Assembly (NCBI RefSeq): GCF_002305875.1
Contig: NZ_CP022098.1
Span: 10,726,001-10,790,000, forward strand
From: Cystobacter fuscus
GTDB taxonomy: Bacteria; Myxococcota; Myxococcia; Myxococcales; Myxococcaceae
Direction of reading: 5' to 3'
DNA length: 64,000 nt
Below the pieces are notes generated by a model, which was given only the letters and a program-made list of their open reading frames with translations, did no database searches and had not been told where the DNA came from. Made by a program: the position numbers and the translations under genes. Below are positions 18,076 through 27,319 of this stretch, one piece after another; position 1 is the stretch's first letter, and the number at the start of each line of letters is the position of its first letter.

Positions 18076-18687
18076 TCAGGCCATCACCCACCAGCTCCCG
18101 AGACAGAGCGAGCCCACCGAGGCCACCGCCGGCACATGGCGCAGGAGCGCCTCGGGCCTGGGCAGGGCCCGCGAGCCGGCCGCCAGCGCCGCCGTCAGCG
18201 CCGCCATGGCCAGCGTGCTTCCCAGGGCGAAGCCTCCCAGGTAGAGCGCCTTCCACACGGCCGAGTGGGAGAGCGCCGCGGGCAGCAGCAGGAGCACCGC
18301 CGCGGCGCCCGACACGCCATGCAGCAGGCCGATCGACAGCACCTCCCAGGCGGAGACCCCGCCCTTGCTCGCCGGGGTGGCGTCCTTGGGAGGAGCACGC
18401 GAGGCACGCCAGCGGCGCAGGCCCACCACGCCCATGACGAACAGTGCCCCTCCCGCCAGGCGGTCGCCCCAGGAGCTCACCACCTCGAGGTCCAACATCG
18501 AGGCCACCGCCAGCACGGCCGCCGCGCACACGAGCGTGCCCAGCGCATGCCCCAGGCCCCACAGCAACCCCACACGCCAGGCCTTCCGGCGCATCCCCAA
18601 CGACAGAGGCGCCAGACTCAACAGATGATCCGGCCCGGAGACCGCGTGGAGCGCACCCGAACCCAGTCCGACGAGAGCTGCGACCAT
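18076..18687 (-). CDS. UreH/NicO-like membrane transporter
   Basis: Six-helix membrane protein of 203 residues. GSGALHAVSGPDHLLSLAPLSLG near the start and SIGLLHGVSGAAAVLLLLPA in the middle are the paired histidine-containing motifs of the NicO/UreH/SadA group, which moves nickel, cobalt or sulphur compounds. ATG 18687 is chosen because GGAAGG lies six bases before it; a longer frame to 18783 adds a hydrophilic leader. There are no urease or hydrogenase genes in view, so the metal is a guess. It is followed by the AraC-type regulator. Confidence 0.72.
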   Translation of the reverse strand: MVAALVGLGSGALHAVSGPDHLLSLAPLSLGMRRKAWRVGLLWGLGHALGTLVCAAAVLAVASMLDLEVVSSWGDRLAGGALFVMGVVGLRRWRASRAPPKDATPASKGGVSAWEVLSIGLLHGVSGAAAVLLLLPAALSHSAVWKALYLGGFALGSTLAMAALTAALAAGSRALPRPEALLRHVPAVASVGSLCLGSWWVMA

Positions 18688-18823
18688 GACATTCCTTCCC
18701 ATCCGCGACGGAGCGGCTCCCACCGCCCTGTCACGGAGGAAAAGATGCGTCCTGGGAGCAGAGAGCGCCAAGACAAGTTCCACATCGCGCTGAAAACATC
18801 CGCCTATCAGCGCCGGGGAATAC

Positions 18824-18854
18824 GGGCGCGCCCACCTCGAAGGCGCCCGCGCCC
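18824..18854. terminator. Hairpin downstream of the serpin gene
   Basis: GGGCGCG at 18824-18830 pairs with CGCGCCC at 18848-18854 across a 17-base loop, about 20 bases after the serpin stop on the minus strand. There is no T tract, so termination is tentative. Confidence 0.25.
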
Positions 18855-18874
18855 TTCCGGGACCGGACCCCCGC

Positions 18875-20173
18875 TCACGGGGTCATATAACGCCCGAGGA
18901 AGAGCACGTTCCGGGTGGACACATGCTCGATGAGGAAGAGGAACGGCCGGTCCACGATGAAGGGCACGGGAAGGGAGGGAGGTCCCACCACCACCGCCGT
19001 GGCCGCGGCCGCCTCCGTTCCCTTCTCGTTCACGGACACGAAGGCCTTGTGCTCGATCGACGAGACGACGAGGTCGGCACTCGACATGCCCGACAGGTCG
19101 GCGTGCTCGTCGAACAAATCCTGGATGCCGAGTTCCCGCAGCTTCGGAATCAGCGACGCCGACGTCTCCACCTCGAAGCGCGGCAGGTGCACGTCCCCCT
19201 GATGACCCGTCAGTGCCCCGCGGATACGACCCAGGAAGTCCGCCGACAGCCGCGATTCGATCTCCTCGAACCGGCCCGAGTCCGGAAGGACGATGAGCAT
19301 GCGGAAGCCGCGCCCCACGTAGTCGAGCGCGAGGGCCTCGAAGCCCTCGCCCTTCATGTACCGGGCCCCGCCCCCCTGCATCATCGGCACCTGCCGGGTC
19401 GCGCCGTCGAGCGTATGGAACGGCGCGTCCTGGGTGCCCTTCTCCCTGAACGGAGACTGCCACGCGGCCTTGAAGTGCAGCGCGTTGACGAGGATGAGCC
19501 GCGTCAGGGGCGTCACCGCGGTGGGAGGCAGCAGATCCTCGATGCGCTCCTCGGTCTGCTCCCAGACCCAGGTGTTGATGTCCTCGCGGATACCGGACGA
19601 GTTGGCGGAGAAGTCCACCACGTGCATGCCCGTGCCGTAGTGCAGGGCGAGCACGTCGAGGAACCCGGGCTGGAAGGCGAAGCCCTTCTGGCCCCAGGCG
19701 GCGTTCACCCCGTGGAACTGGGGCGGCGTCGCCTGCCCCGTGTCACCCGAGGGGACGAACAACGCCTGGTTCAGGGCATTCATGGCCGGATGGAACCGCT
19801 CCTGGGACAGGGAGAAACGAAGTCCCTGGCCCAGCTGGCGCTCGGTCTCCCCGCGCGCGCCCGCGTACACCATGGCCAGCGCCTGCGAGACACTGTACGG
19901 CGAGAAGAAGAGATTCTTCCCGGGCTCGCGCAGCTCCCGGTACAGCGCGGCCCCGAAGTCGGTGTTCCCCGCGGCGACGGCCTCGAGGTCCGAAGCGGAG
20001 ACCTCGGGGTTCGCCACGCGCTCCTTGCCCGCGGAGATGAACTCACCGGGCGCGCTCTCCTCCACCGCGGAGCCCGTCCCGTCATCCAGCGGTTCTCCGG
20101 ACGAGCAGGCACAAGCCGCGAGCAACCACCCGGTGGTGAGACGACCCCTCAATCCCTGACGCAGTGAAACCAT
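18875..20173 (-). CDS. Serpin, lipoprotein serine-protease inhibitor
   Basis: Exported serpin of 432 residues. The N-terminus is a signal peptide with lipobox-like LAACAC, then an acidic linker, then a full serpin fold (NALHFKAAWQSPF, EKGTEAAAATAVVVG, RPFLFLIEH, FLGRYMTP). The hinge EKGTEAAAA is that of an inhibitory serpin able to insert its loop. Aligning the 17-residue loop with alpha-1-antitrypsin places Pro at P2 and P1 and Ser at P1', an odd choice; cleavage may occur one or two residues earlier, at Val-Gly. ATG 20173 follows GGAGGAG. In a predator it could protect the surface from its own or prey proteases; that is inference. Confidence 0.92.
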   Translation of the reverse strand: MVSLRQGLRGRLTTGWLLAACACSSGEPLDDGTGSAVEESAPGEFISAGKERVANPEVSASDLEAVAAGNTDFGAALYRELREPGKNLFFSPYSVSQALAMVYAGARGETERQLGQGLRFSLSQERFHPAMNALNQALFVPSGDTGQATPPQFHGVNAAWGQKGFAFQPGFLDVLALHYGTGMHVVDFSANSSGIREDINTWVWEQTEERIEDLLPPTAVTPLTRLILVNALHFKAAWQSPFREKGTQDAPFHTLDGATRQVPMMQGGGARYMKGEGFEALALDYVGRGFRMLIVLPDSGRFEEIESRLSADFLGRIRGALTGHQGDVHLPRFEVETSASLIPKLRELGIQDLFDEHADLSGMSSADLVVSSIEHKAFVSVNEKGTEAAAATAVVVGPPSLPVPFIVDRPFLFLIEHVSTRNVLFLGRYMTP

Positions 20174-20307
20174 ACGCTCCTCCCTCGGACAACGTGTTCG
20201 CACGGCCAGATAGCAAGAGGCATGCGCGCACAGCCCACCAGGGACTTCAATGGCTTACAGGGCCTCCCGCGGGCCTCCCTCGAATTTCTGAGGTGGATTT
20301 TGTGGCC

Positions 20308-20335
20308 TTGACGCATCCCATATAACCCACATAAA
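20308..20335 (+). promoter_or_regulatory. Candidate promoter of the GH6 cellulase gene
   Basis: TTGACG at 20308-20313, a 16-base spacer and CATAAA at 20330-20335 lie in an AT-rich stretch just upstream of the cellulase ATG (20381). Two AACGTT palindromes follow at 20336-20341 and 20353-20358 and could bind a regulator over the transcription start. Confidence 0.45.
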
Positions 20336-20380
20336 AACGTTACGATAGTTTAAACGTTAAAACCCGACAGGCAGGTTTTC

Positions 20381-21892
20381 ATGAATCTCCGCCGAACCAC
20401 CTTCCGCCCTTTCCTCGCCACCGCGCTGACACTGGCGTCGGCCCTCGTCTCGGCCTGTATCCAGGAGCCCGAACCCCTCACGGGCGAGGAGTCGCCCACG
20501 GAGTCCGCGAGCCAGACGGCGGCGCTCACCGAGCTCATCGTCAACGGAAACTTCAACGCGGGGAGCACCGCGCCCTGGTGGAATGGCGCCAACACGCAAT
20601 CGCGCGTCGAGAACGCCCAGTGGCGGATCGATGTCACCACCGGCACCGCCAACGCCTGGGACGCGATCGTCGGCCAGAGCGGCATCGCCCTGGCGAGCGG
20701 GCAGGGCTACACCCTGTCCTTCACCGCGTCGGCCTCGGCGGCCGGGACGCTGGTCACCACGGTGCAGACGGAGGTCGCCCCGTACACCGCGACGCTGAAC
20801 CAGCAGGTCACGGTCGACGCCACGCCGCGCCGCTACTCCTTCCCCTTCACCTCGTCCCTGAGCACGGGTCAGGGACAGGTGACCTTCCAGCTCGGCGGCC
20901 CGGCGGCCCGCACCCTCCGGTTCGATGACATCTCACTCACGACGGGGACGGGTGGGGGGACGGACGGTGGAACGGGAGGAGGCACGGACGGGGGCACCGG
21001 TGGTGGCTCGGGACCCATCGCCATGACCAACGGCTTCTACGTGGACCCCAACTCCAACCCCGCGGCCTGGGCGAAGGCCAACAGCGGCGACTCGCGAGCC
21101 GCCAGCATCCAGTCGGCCATCGCGAGCAAGCCGATGGCGCGCTGGTTCGGCAACTGGAACAGCGACATCACCTCGGCGGTGTCGAGCTACGTCGGCGCGG
21201 CGGCGACCGCCGGCAAGCTGCCCGTGCTCGTGGCCTACAACATCCCCGGCCGCGACTGCGGCGGCTACTCGTCGGGTGGCGCGGGCAGCCCGGAGGCGTA
21301 CCGGACGTGGATCTCCGGTCTCGCGTCGGGTATCGGCACCCGTCCCGCCATCGTCCTCATCGAGCCGGATTCGGTCGCCCAGCTCGACTGCCTGCCCGAT
21401 GACGCCAACCGGCAGACCCGCCTGGAGCTGCTGCGCTACGCCACCGAGCAACTGCGCACCCGCGCCCCCAACACGTGGGCCTACCTGGACGCGGGCAACG
21501 CGCGGTGGATCGCCGCCGACACCATGGCCCAGCGGCTCCACTCCGCGGGCGTGAGCAACATCCGGGGCTTCGTGAGCAACATCTCCAACTTCTACACCAC
21601 CGCCGAGTCCATCTCGTACGGCAACGCCGTCAGCGCCGCGCTGTCCAGCCGCTATGGCTACAGCAAGCCCTTCACGGTGGACACCAGCCGCAATGGCAAC
21701 GGCTCCAACGGCGAGTGGTGCAATCCCGCCGGGCGCAAGCTCGGCACCCCGTCCCAGGTGGGCGGCGGCGCCGAGCTGCTCTTGTGGGTGAAGATCCCCG
21801 GGGACTCCGATGGCACGTGTGGCACCGCCCCGGGCATCCCCGCGGGCCAGTTCAGCCCCGACCTCGCCATCCGCCTCATCAACGGCACGTAG
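20381..21892 (+). CDS. GH6 cellulase (endoglucanase or cellobiohydrolase) with N-terminal carbohydrate-binding module
   Basis: Secreted lipoprotein-type enzyme of 503 residues. The signal ends with VSAC (lipobox). Residues about 45-185 form a beta-sandwich carbohydrate-binding module (NGNFNAGSTAPWWNG ... RTLRFDDISL), followed by a Gly/Thr/Asp linker and a GH6 domain from about 215. GH6 signatures are YNIPGRDCGGYSSGGA and IEPDSVAQLDCL, the Asp at 330 being the predicted proton donor; the NSNPAAWAK start and LLWVKIPGDSDGTC, with a catalytic Asp, are also present. The enzyme inverts beta-1,4-glucan bonds. It is a single gene ended by a hairpin at 21915-21945. Confidence 0.93.
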   Translation: MNLRRTTFRPFLATALTLASALVSACIQEPEPLTGEESPTESASQTAALTELIVNGNFNAGSTAPWWNGANTQSRVENAQWRIDVTTGTANAWDAIVGQSGIALASGQGYTLSFTASASAAGTLVTTVQTEVAPYTATLNQQVTVDATPRRYSFPFTSSLSTGQGQVTFQLGGPAARTLRFDDISLTTGTGGGTDGGTGGGTDGGTGGGSGPIAMTNGFYVDPNSNPAAWAKANSGDSRAASIQSAIASKPMARWFGNWNSDITSAVSSYVGAAATAGKLPVLVAYNIPGRDCGGYSSGGAGSPEAYRTWISGLASGIGTRPAIVLIEPDSVAQLDCLPDDANRQTRLELLRYATEQLRTRAPNTWAYLDAGNARWIAADTMAQRLHSAGVSNIRGFVSNISNFYTTAESISYGNAVSAALSSRYGYSKPFTVDTSRNGNGSNGEWCNPAGRKLGTPSQVGGGAELLLWVKIPGDSDGTCGTAPGIPAGQFSPDLAIRLINGT

Positions 21893-21914
21893 CCCCCCGG
21901 GCACGTCCACACGC

Positions 21915-21945
21915 GGGGCGGCGGCGCCCAGGACGCCGCCGCCCC
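21915..21945. terminator. Strong hairpin between convergent cellulase and RCNGC-repeat genes
   Basis: A perfect 12-base-pair stem (GGGGCGGCGGCG / CGCCGCCGCCCC) with a 7-base loop sits 22 bases after one stop and 35 before the other. It lacks a T run but its strength and position suit a bidirectional terminator. Confidence 0.55.
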
Positions 21946-21979
21946 CGTCCATGCGAGTGCAGCCCCTACCCCGTTCCGC

Positions 21980-22981
21980 TCAAGGAACGTAGGCGAGGTT
22001 CCACTGGGCGTAGGCTTCCTTGTTGGGATCCGTGGCATGCACGGTGACGGAGTTGGGCGTCGAGGCGTCCGGCGAGCACCCATTGCAGCGCGCCAGGTAC
22101 TTCCCCGTGTCGGCCTGGAGACCCCACTTGCCATTGTTGAGCAGCACCGGCTTGAACTGAGCATATGCCGGGGTCGAGTCGGCCACGTGGACCGTCGCGG
22201 AGTCCGGCACCTTGCCGCCCACGATGCAGCCATTGCAGCGGCCCACGAACTTGCCGTTGTCCGCCTTGAGGGCGATCTTCCCACCGTTCACCTGCACCAC
22301 CTCGAACTGGGCATAGGGCTCGGTGGCCGCCTTGACGTGGGTGGTGACGGTGTCGGGGATCTTGTTGTCCACGCTCTTCTGACAGCCGTTACAGCGCGCG
22401 AAGTACGTCCCCTCATCCGACTGGAGGGAAATCTTGCTGCCCTTGGGGAAGATGGGAGCGATCGTCCACTGGGCGTAGGCCTCCTTGTTGGGGTCCGTGG
22501 CATGCACGGTGACGGAGTTGGGCGTCGAGGCGTCCGGTGAGCAGCCATTGCAGCGCGCCAGATACTTCCCCGTGTCGGCCTTGAGCGCGTACTTGCCATT
22601 GGCCAGCGTCTCGATCGTGAACTGGGCATACGCCGGGGCCGAGTCGGCCACGTGGACCGTCGCGAAGTCCGGCACCTTGCCGCCCACGATACAGCCATTG
22701 CAACGCCCCACGAACTTGCCGTTGTCCGCCTTGAGGGCGATCTTCCCGTTGCCCACCAGCACCAGCTCGAACTGGGCATAGGGCTCGGTGGCCGCCTTGG
22801 CGTGGGTGGTGACAGTGTCGGGAATCTTGTTGTCCACGCTCTTCTGGCAGCCATTGCAGCGCGCGAAGTACGTCCCCTCATCCGACTGGAGGGAAATCTT
22901 CAGACCAGCGGCCAGACCCACTCCCGGCACCAGCCCGCCCCACACCACCAGGCACAGCGCCCACATCTTCAAGTTTTTCAT
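21980..22981 (-). CDS. Secreted six-repeat RCNGC protein, two tandem beta-trefoil-like units
   Basis: Exported protein of 333 residues with a cleavable signal (WALCLVVWGGLVPGVGLAAG). The mature part is six repeats of about 52 residues, each with ISLQSDEGTYFARCNGC-like sequence; RCNGC occurs six times. Three repeats make one fascin-like beta-trefoil, so there are two, and the halves are almost identical. Twelve cysteines in CxxC pairs suggest disulphides or metal sites. Such trefoils bind sugars or proteins; the ligand is unknown. ATG 22981 follows GGGGG at good spacing; the frame extends to 23014 but without a signal-compatible start. Confidence 0.75.
   Translation of the reverse strand: MKNLKMWALCLVVWGGLVPGVGLAAGLKISLQSDEGTYFARCNGCQKSVDNKIPDTVTTHAKAATEPYAQFELVLVGNGKIALKADNGKFVGRCNGCIVGGKVPDFATVHVADSAPAYAQFTIETLANGKYALKADTGKYLARCNGCSPDASTPNSVTVHATDPNKEAYAQWTIAPIFPKGSKISLQSDEGTYFARCNGCQKSVDNKIPDTVTTHVKAATEPYAQFEVVQVNGGKIALKADNGKFVGRCNGCIVGGKVPDSATVHVADSTPAYAQFKPVLLNNGKWGLQADTGKYLARCNGCSPDASTPNSVTVHATDPNKEAYAQWNLAYVP
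22001..22907 (-). repeat. 465-base tandem duplication inside the RCNGC gene
   Basis: The two halves of the gene repeat with an offset of 465 bases (155 codons). By eye they differ at only a few per cent of positions, mostly silent, so the duplication looks recent or is kept uniform by gene conversion. Confidence 0.8.
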
Positions 22982-23145
22982 TGTTCCCCCAAGACAATCC
23001 CAGACATCTGCCATCTACCTGGGTGGCTCTCATTCAGAGAAAACGCCCCACCCATTCCCATCGAAGCTACACAGGGAGTGAAATCAGCAACAAGAAGGAG
23101 GCGCCTCCCAGGATGGAGAATTGCCCACCACTGAACGAGCAGAGC

Positions 23146-24825
23146 TCAGAAGGGTGCCCGCCGCTCGAAGTGGACGCGCCCGCCCGTCTCCGGGTGCGTG
23201 AACTCGAGCACCTCCGCGTGCAACATCAGGCGCGCGTCCTCGTGCCCGTAGAGGCGGTCTCCGACGATGGGCACGCCCAGGCCGAGCGGGTGCGCCGCGT
23301 GGACGCGCAACTGGTGGGTCCGTCCGGTGAGCGGGAAGAAGGCCACGCGGGTGCGCGTCCCGGTCCGCTCGAGCACCCGCCAGCGGGTGACGGCGGCCTT
23401 GCCATGCACGGGATCGTGGATCTGCCGGGGCCGGTCGCTCAGGTCCACGCGCAGGGGCAGATCGATGGTGCCCTCCTCTCCCTGGACCGGGCCCTCCACC
23501 CAGGCCACGTAGCGCTTGTGGACGTCACGGTGGAGGAACTGCCGCTGCACGGCCGCGTGCGTGCGCGGATCGAGCGCCGCGACGAGCAGCCCCGAGGTGT
23601 CCAGGTCGAGCCGGTGCACCAGCAGCGGCCCCGTGGCCCGGGGATACCGGGCACGCAGCCGGGCCAGCACCGAGTCCGTCACCGCCTCGTCCTTGCCCGG
23701 CACGGACAGCAGGCCCGAGGGCTTGTCGATCACCACGAGCCAGGTGTCCTCGAAGACGATGGACAGCGCCCCGGCCACGCGGGCGGGAGGAGCGAAACGC
23801 CGGGGAGACGCGACCTCGAGCCCCTCCAGCATGAAGGGCAACAGGGGGCCGCACTTGTCCCGGCAGGCGGCGTAGAAGGCCCCCGAGACGCGGCCGCCCG
23901 AGGACGGCGGCGCGCCCCACCAGAACTCGGCGAGCGCCAGGGGCGTCAGGCCGTGCGCGAAGGCATGGGCGAGCAGCTTGGGGGCGGCGCAATCGGCGGC
24001 GCCCGAGGGAGGCTCGCCCGGAGCGTAGAGCGCTCGGAGAAGGCGGCGCGCGCCCCGCGCGTTGACCACCCCATAGGTGTCGTGCAGGCGCCGCATGAGC
24101 GCGCGACAGAACATGTGACGCAGACGTTCGAGCGCCCGTCCCCGCCGTTCGAGCCGGGCGAGCCTCGGAGCGAGTTCCCGGCGCTCGACGTCCTGGATCG
24201 CGTCCTCGCGACGCCGCTCCGCCTTGTCGCCCCGGCTCTCCTGATCGAGCCGGTGGAGGGCCTGGCGCCGCGCGTCCTCGGAGAGCGCTCCCGGGGCCTC
24301 GAGTTCGGCCCGCCGGGCATGGCGCAAGCGCCGCCGCTCCTCATGCATGAGTCGGAGCTCCTCCCTGCGCCGGGCATGGCGCGCTTCCTGGAGCGCGTGG
24401 GCGTCGCGGAGCGCGGCGAGCTCGGACGAGGACTGGAAGGCTTCGGCGCGGGCGAGCAGCCGCTTCACCTCGGCCTCGCCCGGGGATTCGATGCGGGCCC
24501 GGGCCTCGGCATCGAAGAGCGGCGGGACGTAACCCGGCAGGCTCCACCTGCCCCCGAGCATACCGGAGAAGGCGCGCAGGAAGCCCATGCGGCCCCCGGG
24601 CTCGCGCACCACGAGTACCCCGAACATCTTGCCGCCCTCGGCCCCCTCGAGCGGGCCGGTGGGGACGCCCGGAGCCACGAAGCCCGAACGAAGCTCCGCC
24701 CGCATCACCTCCGCGGCCCGTTGCGCCAGGGCGTGCGGGCCCTGCTCGTCGAAAGGACTCGGAAAGGCCGCGGGAAGCTCGTCCGGGGCCGGCTGCGGCT
24801 CGAAGGGGGTGAACCACGTCTCCAC
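23146..24825 (-). CDS. RluA-family pseudouridine synthase with long N-terminal extension
   Basis: RNA-modifying enzyme of 559 residues. The C-terminal third is the synthase: VIDKPSGLLSVPG, HRLDLDTSGLLVAAL with the catalytic Asp, then GRTHQLRVHAAH. The first 350 residues are unlike classic RluA: a conserved start (FGVLVVREPGGRMGFLRAFSGML), then a strongly charged Arg/Glu/Ala coiled coil (about 120-240), and a region with HDTYGVVNARGARRLL. A sub-family of about 560 residues with this layout exists in other bacteria. The RNA target is unknown. It is divergent from the LysM hydrolase gene with a 130-base gap. Confidence 0.85.
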   Translation of the reverse strand: METWFTPFEPQPAPDELPAAFPSPFDEQGPHALAQRAAEVMRAELRSGFVAPGVPTGPLEGAEGGKMFGVLVVREPGGRMGFLRAFSGMLGGRWSLPGYVPPLFDAEARARIESPGEAEVKRLLARAEAFQSSSELAALRDAHALQEARHARRREELRLMHEERRRLRHARRAELEAPGALSEDARRQALHRLDQESRGDKAERRREDAIQDVERRELAPRLARLERRGRALERLRHMFCRALMRRLHDTYGVVNARGARRLLRALYAPGEPPSGAADCAAPKLLAHAFAHGLTPLALAEFWWGAPPSSGGRVSGAFYAACRDKCGPLLPFMLEGLEVASPRRFAPPARVAGALSIVFEDTWLVVIDKPSGLLSVPGKDEAVTDSVLARLRARYPRATGPLLVHRLDLDTSGLLVAALDPRTHAAVQRQFLHRDVHKRYVAWVEGPVQGEEGTIDLPLRVDLSDRPRQIHDPVHGKAAVTRWRVLERTGTRTRVAFFPLTGRTHQLRVHAAHPLGLGVPIVGDRLYGHEDARLMLHAEVLEFTHPETGGRVHFERRAPF

Positions 24826-24955
24826 GGTGCCGCGCTAGCACGAAACCGAGCCCATACGGGAGGCGGCGAAGCAACCAGGCGGGTCTGGGGAGGAGTGGCC
24901 CCCAAGGAAGGGCGGATCCGATAGACTCCAGCTCCCATCCTGGCGGTGAAGGCGC

Positions 24956-27274
24956 ATGACCCCAACCGAGTACAAGGTCAAACCGGGCGACACGCTGTCC
25001 GCGATCGCCCGAACTCACCATGTCACCGTAGATGACATCGCCCACCTCAACGGCATCAAGGATGCCAACCGCATCCGGGTCGGCCAGTCCCTGCGGATTC
25101 CGGTGAAGAGCGCCCCGGCCCAGTCCACGCCCAAGGCCCCGCCCCCGGCTCGCCCTCCCCCGCCCCTGACCTCTTCCGTGCGGCCCCGGACCCATCGGGT
25201 CCTCCTGTCGGAGACCCTGCCGCAGATCGCGCAGCGCTACGGGCTCTCCGCATCGGAGCTGGCGAAGGCCAATGGCCTCGTGGATCCCCGCCTGCTCTGG
25301 GTCGGCCAGGAGCTGAGGATCCCCCCCGCGGGAGCCGCTCCCACGACCACGGCCGCCCCTTCGCACCCGAACAACGAGGCCGCCCCCACCAGTGCGCAGG
25401 CCTCGCCGACGCCCAAGAGCGCCTCCGCTCCTTCGGCGGACGCCATCCGGGAGGTCGCCTTCCGAATCACCGGAGCCTTCGAGGGAGGCAAGGCCAGCAC
25501 CTACCAGACCAAGGACAAGGGAATCGTCAGCTACGGCAAGCACCAGGCCACGCTGGCCTCCGGCACGCTCGGCATCATCATCACCCAGTACGTCAAGCAA
25601 TCCAGCTCCGAGGCGGCCAAGGGCCTGGCCAGATACAAGGACAAGATCAGCAAGAAGGACACCTCGCTGCGCACGGACGCGACCTTCAAGAAGCTGCTCC
25701 TGGAGGCGGCGAATGATCCGTTGATGAGCACCATCCAGGACTCGGTGTTCGCCGAGAACTACTGGCCCACGGCCGAGCAGGGGGCGAAGAAGGACAAGCT
25801 CAAGACCCCGCTCGCCTTCATCATGTATTACGACACCAACATCCAGGGCGGTCTGTCCAAGGTGCGCGAGAAGACCGCGGAGGCCCTGAAAGGCAAATCC
25901 TATACGGAGGCGGAATTCCTCACGGAATTCAACCACCAGCGAAAGGCCCGGCTGACACGCCTCGCGAATGACGCGAGGAAGGAGGGCAACGAAGACCATG
26001 CCAGCATGCTCGAGGGCTCGCGAAGCCGCGTGACCGATCTGCAGAAGCTGGTGGACGCGAAGGACTTCCAGCTCAAAGGTGACAAGGATGGAATGATCAC
26101 CGCCAATGGCAAGAAGGTGCGGGGCCTGGATCCGTCCCACGCCTCCTCGGCCACGGCGTCGTCCCCTTCGCCATCCTCCCCGGGTACCAGCGCCTCGTCC
26201 GGAAAACAGCGAACCCTCACCGGCTCGGTCGGCACGGGAGGCCACAACGCGGACGCCGATGTCCGCCTGGTCCAGACCCTGCTCAACGCGCACCGCCTGC
26301 CGCCACGCGCGCTGCTGCCAGTCAACGGCCGGGCCGACCCGCTGACGGTCTCGGCCATCACCGAGTTCCAAAGCTCGATGGGCATGCGGAACCCAGACGG
26401 CCGCGTCGATCCGGGCGGCGGCACGTTCAAGGCCCTCTGCTCGGGCAAGGGCGCGGCGGTCGCGGCGCAGCAGCCCAATCCCTGGGATGTGCCGTCCTTC
26501 CCCATCGGACTCCCAGGAGGCGGGAACAGTGCCCCGACCCATGGCCCGACGTCATCGACCAAGGGACATGCCGCCACCCTCGCGAAGCTCGCGGCGGCGG
26601 CCCGCCAGCGGTTCAAGTTGAAGAACCTGGGAGCCTGTGCCCGGGGCGTGAGCGAACTGCTGCAGACCGCGGGGTACACCTACGCGGGGAGCCGGCCCCG
26701 CGTCGCGGACGGAATCATCAAGAACCAGGCGTATGACTACAGCACGGGCACCTGGGTGTCGGGCAGCACCTTGGGCTACTACGTGAGCAGCCGGAGCAAC
26801 ATCGGCGAGGGGGGCAGGGTGACTCCCGGCAAGCAGAAGTCCGCGGCCGCCAACGAGAGCGCCAAGTTCTTCGCCCACACCCTGCGGATGCTCGGCTTCG
26901 CCGATTGCACGAAGTGCCTGCCCGGCAATGGCAGGAGCGGAGCGGCCGCCCCGGAGAGCGTGAATGCGCTTCGGGCCCTGCCGGAGGGCGCCGTGATTGT
27001 CTTTGGTCCCGCCCTCAACCGCAGCGTCCAGAAGACCGGCGGGCACTACACCGTCGGCGGGCATGGCCACGCGGGCCACGTGGGCGTCCTGGTGCACGAG
27101 GGCCAGGAGGCACTCGTGATCGCGGATGGCCTGCTGGCCAAGGGGGGCGTGCGGTACACGGTGGAGTCGTGTCTGTCGAACTACGCCTGGGCCATCGGCT
27201 TCGTCCCGACCACCGCCGGCAAGGCCCTGACCGCGAAGGACCTGCCCAAGAGTTCCCTTCCCGGGCCGGCGTAG
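24956..27274 (+). CDS. Modular cell-wall hydrolase: two LysM domains, chitosanase/lysozyme-like domain, peptidoglycan-binding domain, Cys/His C-terminal domain
   Basis: Protein of 772 residues without a signal peptide. LysM domains lie at about 6-49 (YKVKPGDTLSAIARTHHV) and 80-123, joined by Pro/Ala linkers. Residues about 163-385 (AFRITGAFEGGKASTYQTKDKGIVSYGKHQATL) resemble a GH46 chitosanase or lysozyme-type domain with an early Glu. A PG-binding-type domain follows (about 424-487, DADVRLVQTLLNAHRLPP...LTVSAITEFQ). The C-terminal 200 residues contain CARGVSELLQTAGY and GHAGHVGVLVHEG, suggesting a CHAP/NlpC-like peptidase. The lack of a signal suggests another route, such as a secretion-system effector or release by lysis. 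The GTPase gene starts 45 bases after the stop. Confidence 0.75.
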   Translation: MTPTEYKVKPGDTLSAIARTHHVTVDDIAHLNGIKDANRIRVGQSLRIPVKSAPAQSTPKAPPPARPPPPLTSSVRPRTHRVLLSETLPQIAQRYGLSASELAKANGLVDPRLLWVGQELRIPPAGAAPTTTAAPSHPNNEAAPTSAQASPTPKSASAPSADAIREVAFRITGAFEGGKASTYQTKDKGIVSYGKHQATLASGTLGIIITQYVKQSSSEAAKGLARYKDKISKKDTSLRTDATFKKLLLEAANDPLMSTIQDSVFAENYWPTAEQGAKKDKLKTPLAFIMYYDTNIQGGLSKVREKTAEALKGKSYTEAEFLTEFNHQRKARLTRLANDARKEGNEDHASMLEGSRSRVTDLQKLVDAKDFQLKGDKDGMITANGKKVRGLDPSHASSATASSPSPSSPGTSASSGKQRTLTGSVGTGGHNADADVRLVQTLLNAHRLPPRALLPVNGRADPLTVSAITEFQSSMGMRNPDGRVDPGGGTFKALCSGKGAAVAAQQPNPWDVPSFPIGLPGGGNSAPTHGPTSSTKGHAATLAKLAAAARQRFKLKNLGACARGVSELLQTAGYTYAGSRPRVADGIIKNQAYDYSTGTWVSGSTLGYYVSSRSNIGEGGRVTPGKQKSAAANESAKFFAHTLRMLGFADCTKCLPGNGRSGAAAPESVNALRALPEGAVIVFGPALNRSVQKTGGHYTVGGHGHAGHVGVLVHEGQEALVIADGLLAKGGVRYTVESCLSNYAWAIGFVPTTAGKALTAKDLPKSSLPGPA

Positions 27275-27319
27275 CCCCAGACGCCAGGACCCGATATCCC
27301 CTCCCCCGGAGCACCCGAC

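Noticed and set aside
20941-21005. Possible short tandem repeat of GGNACGGACGG type
   Set aside because: It encodes the Gly/Thr/Asp linker of the GH6 enzyme and is explained by protein function.
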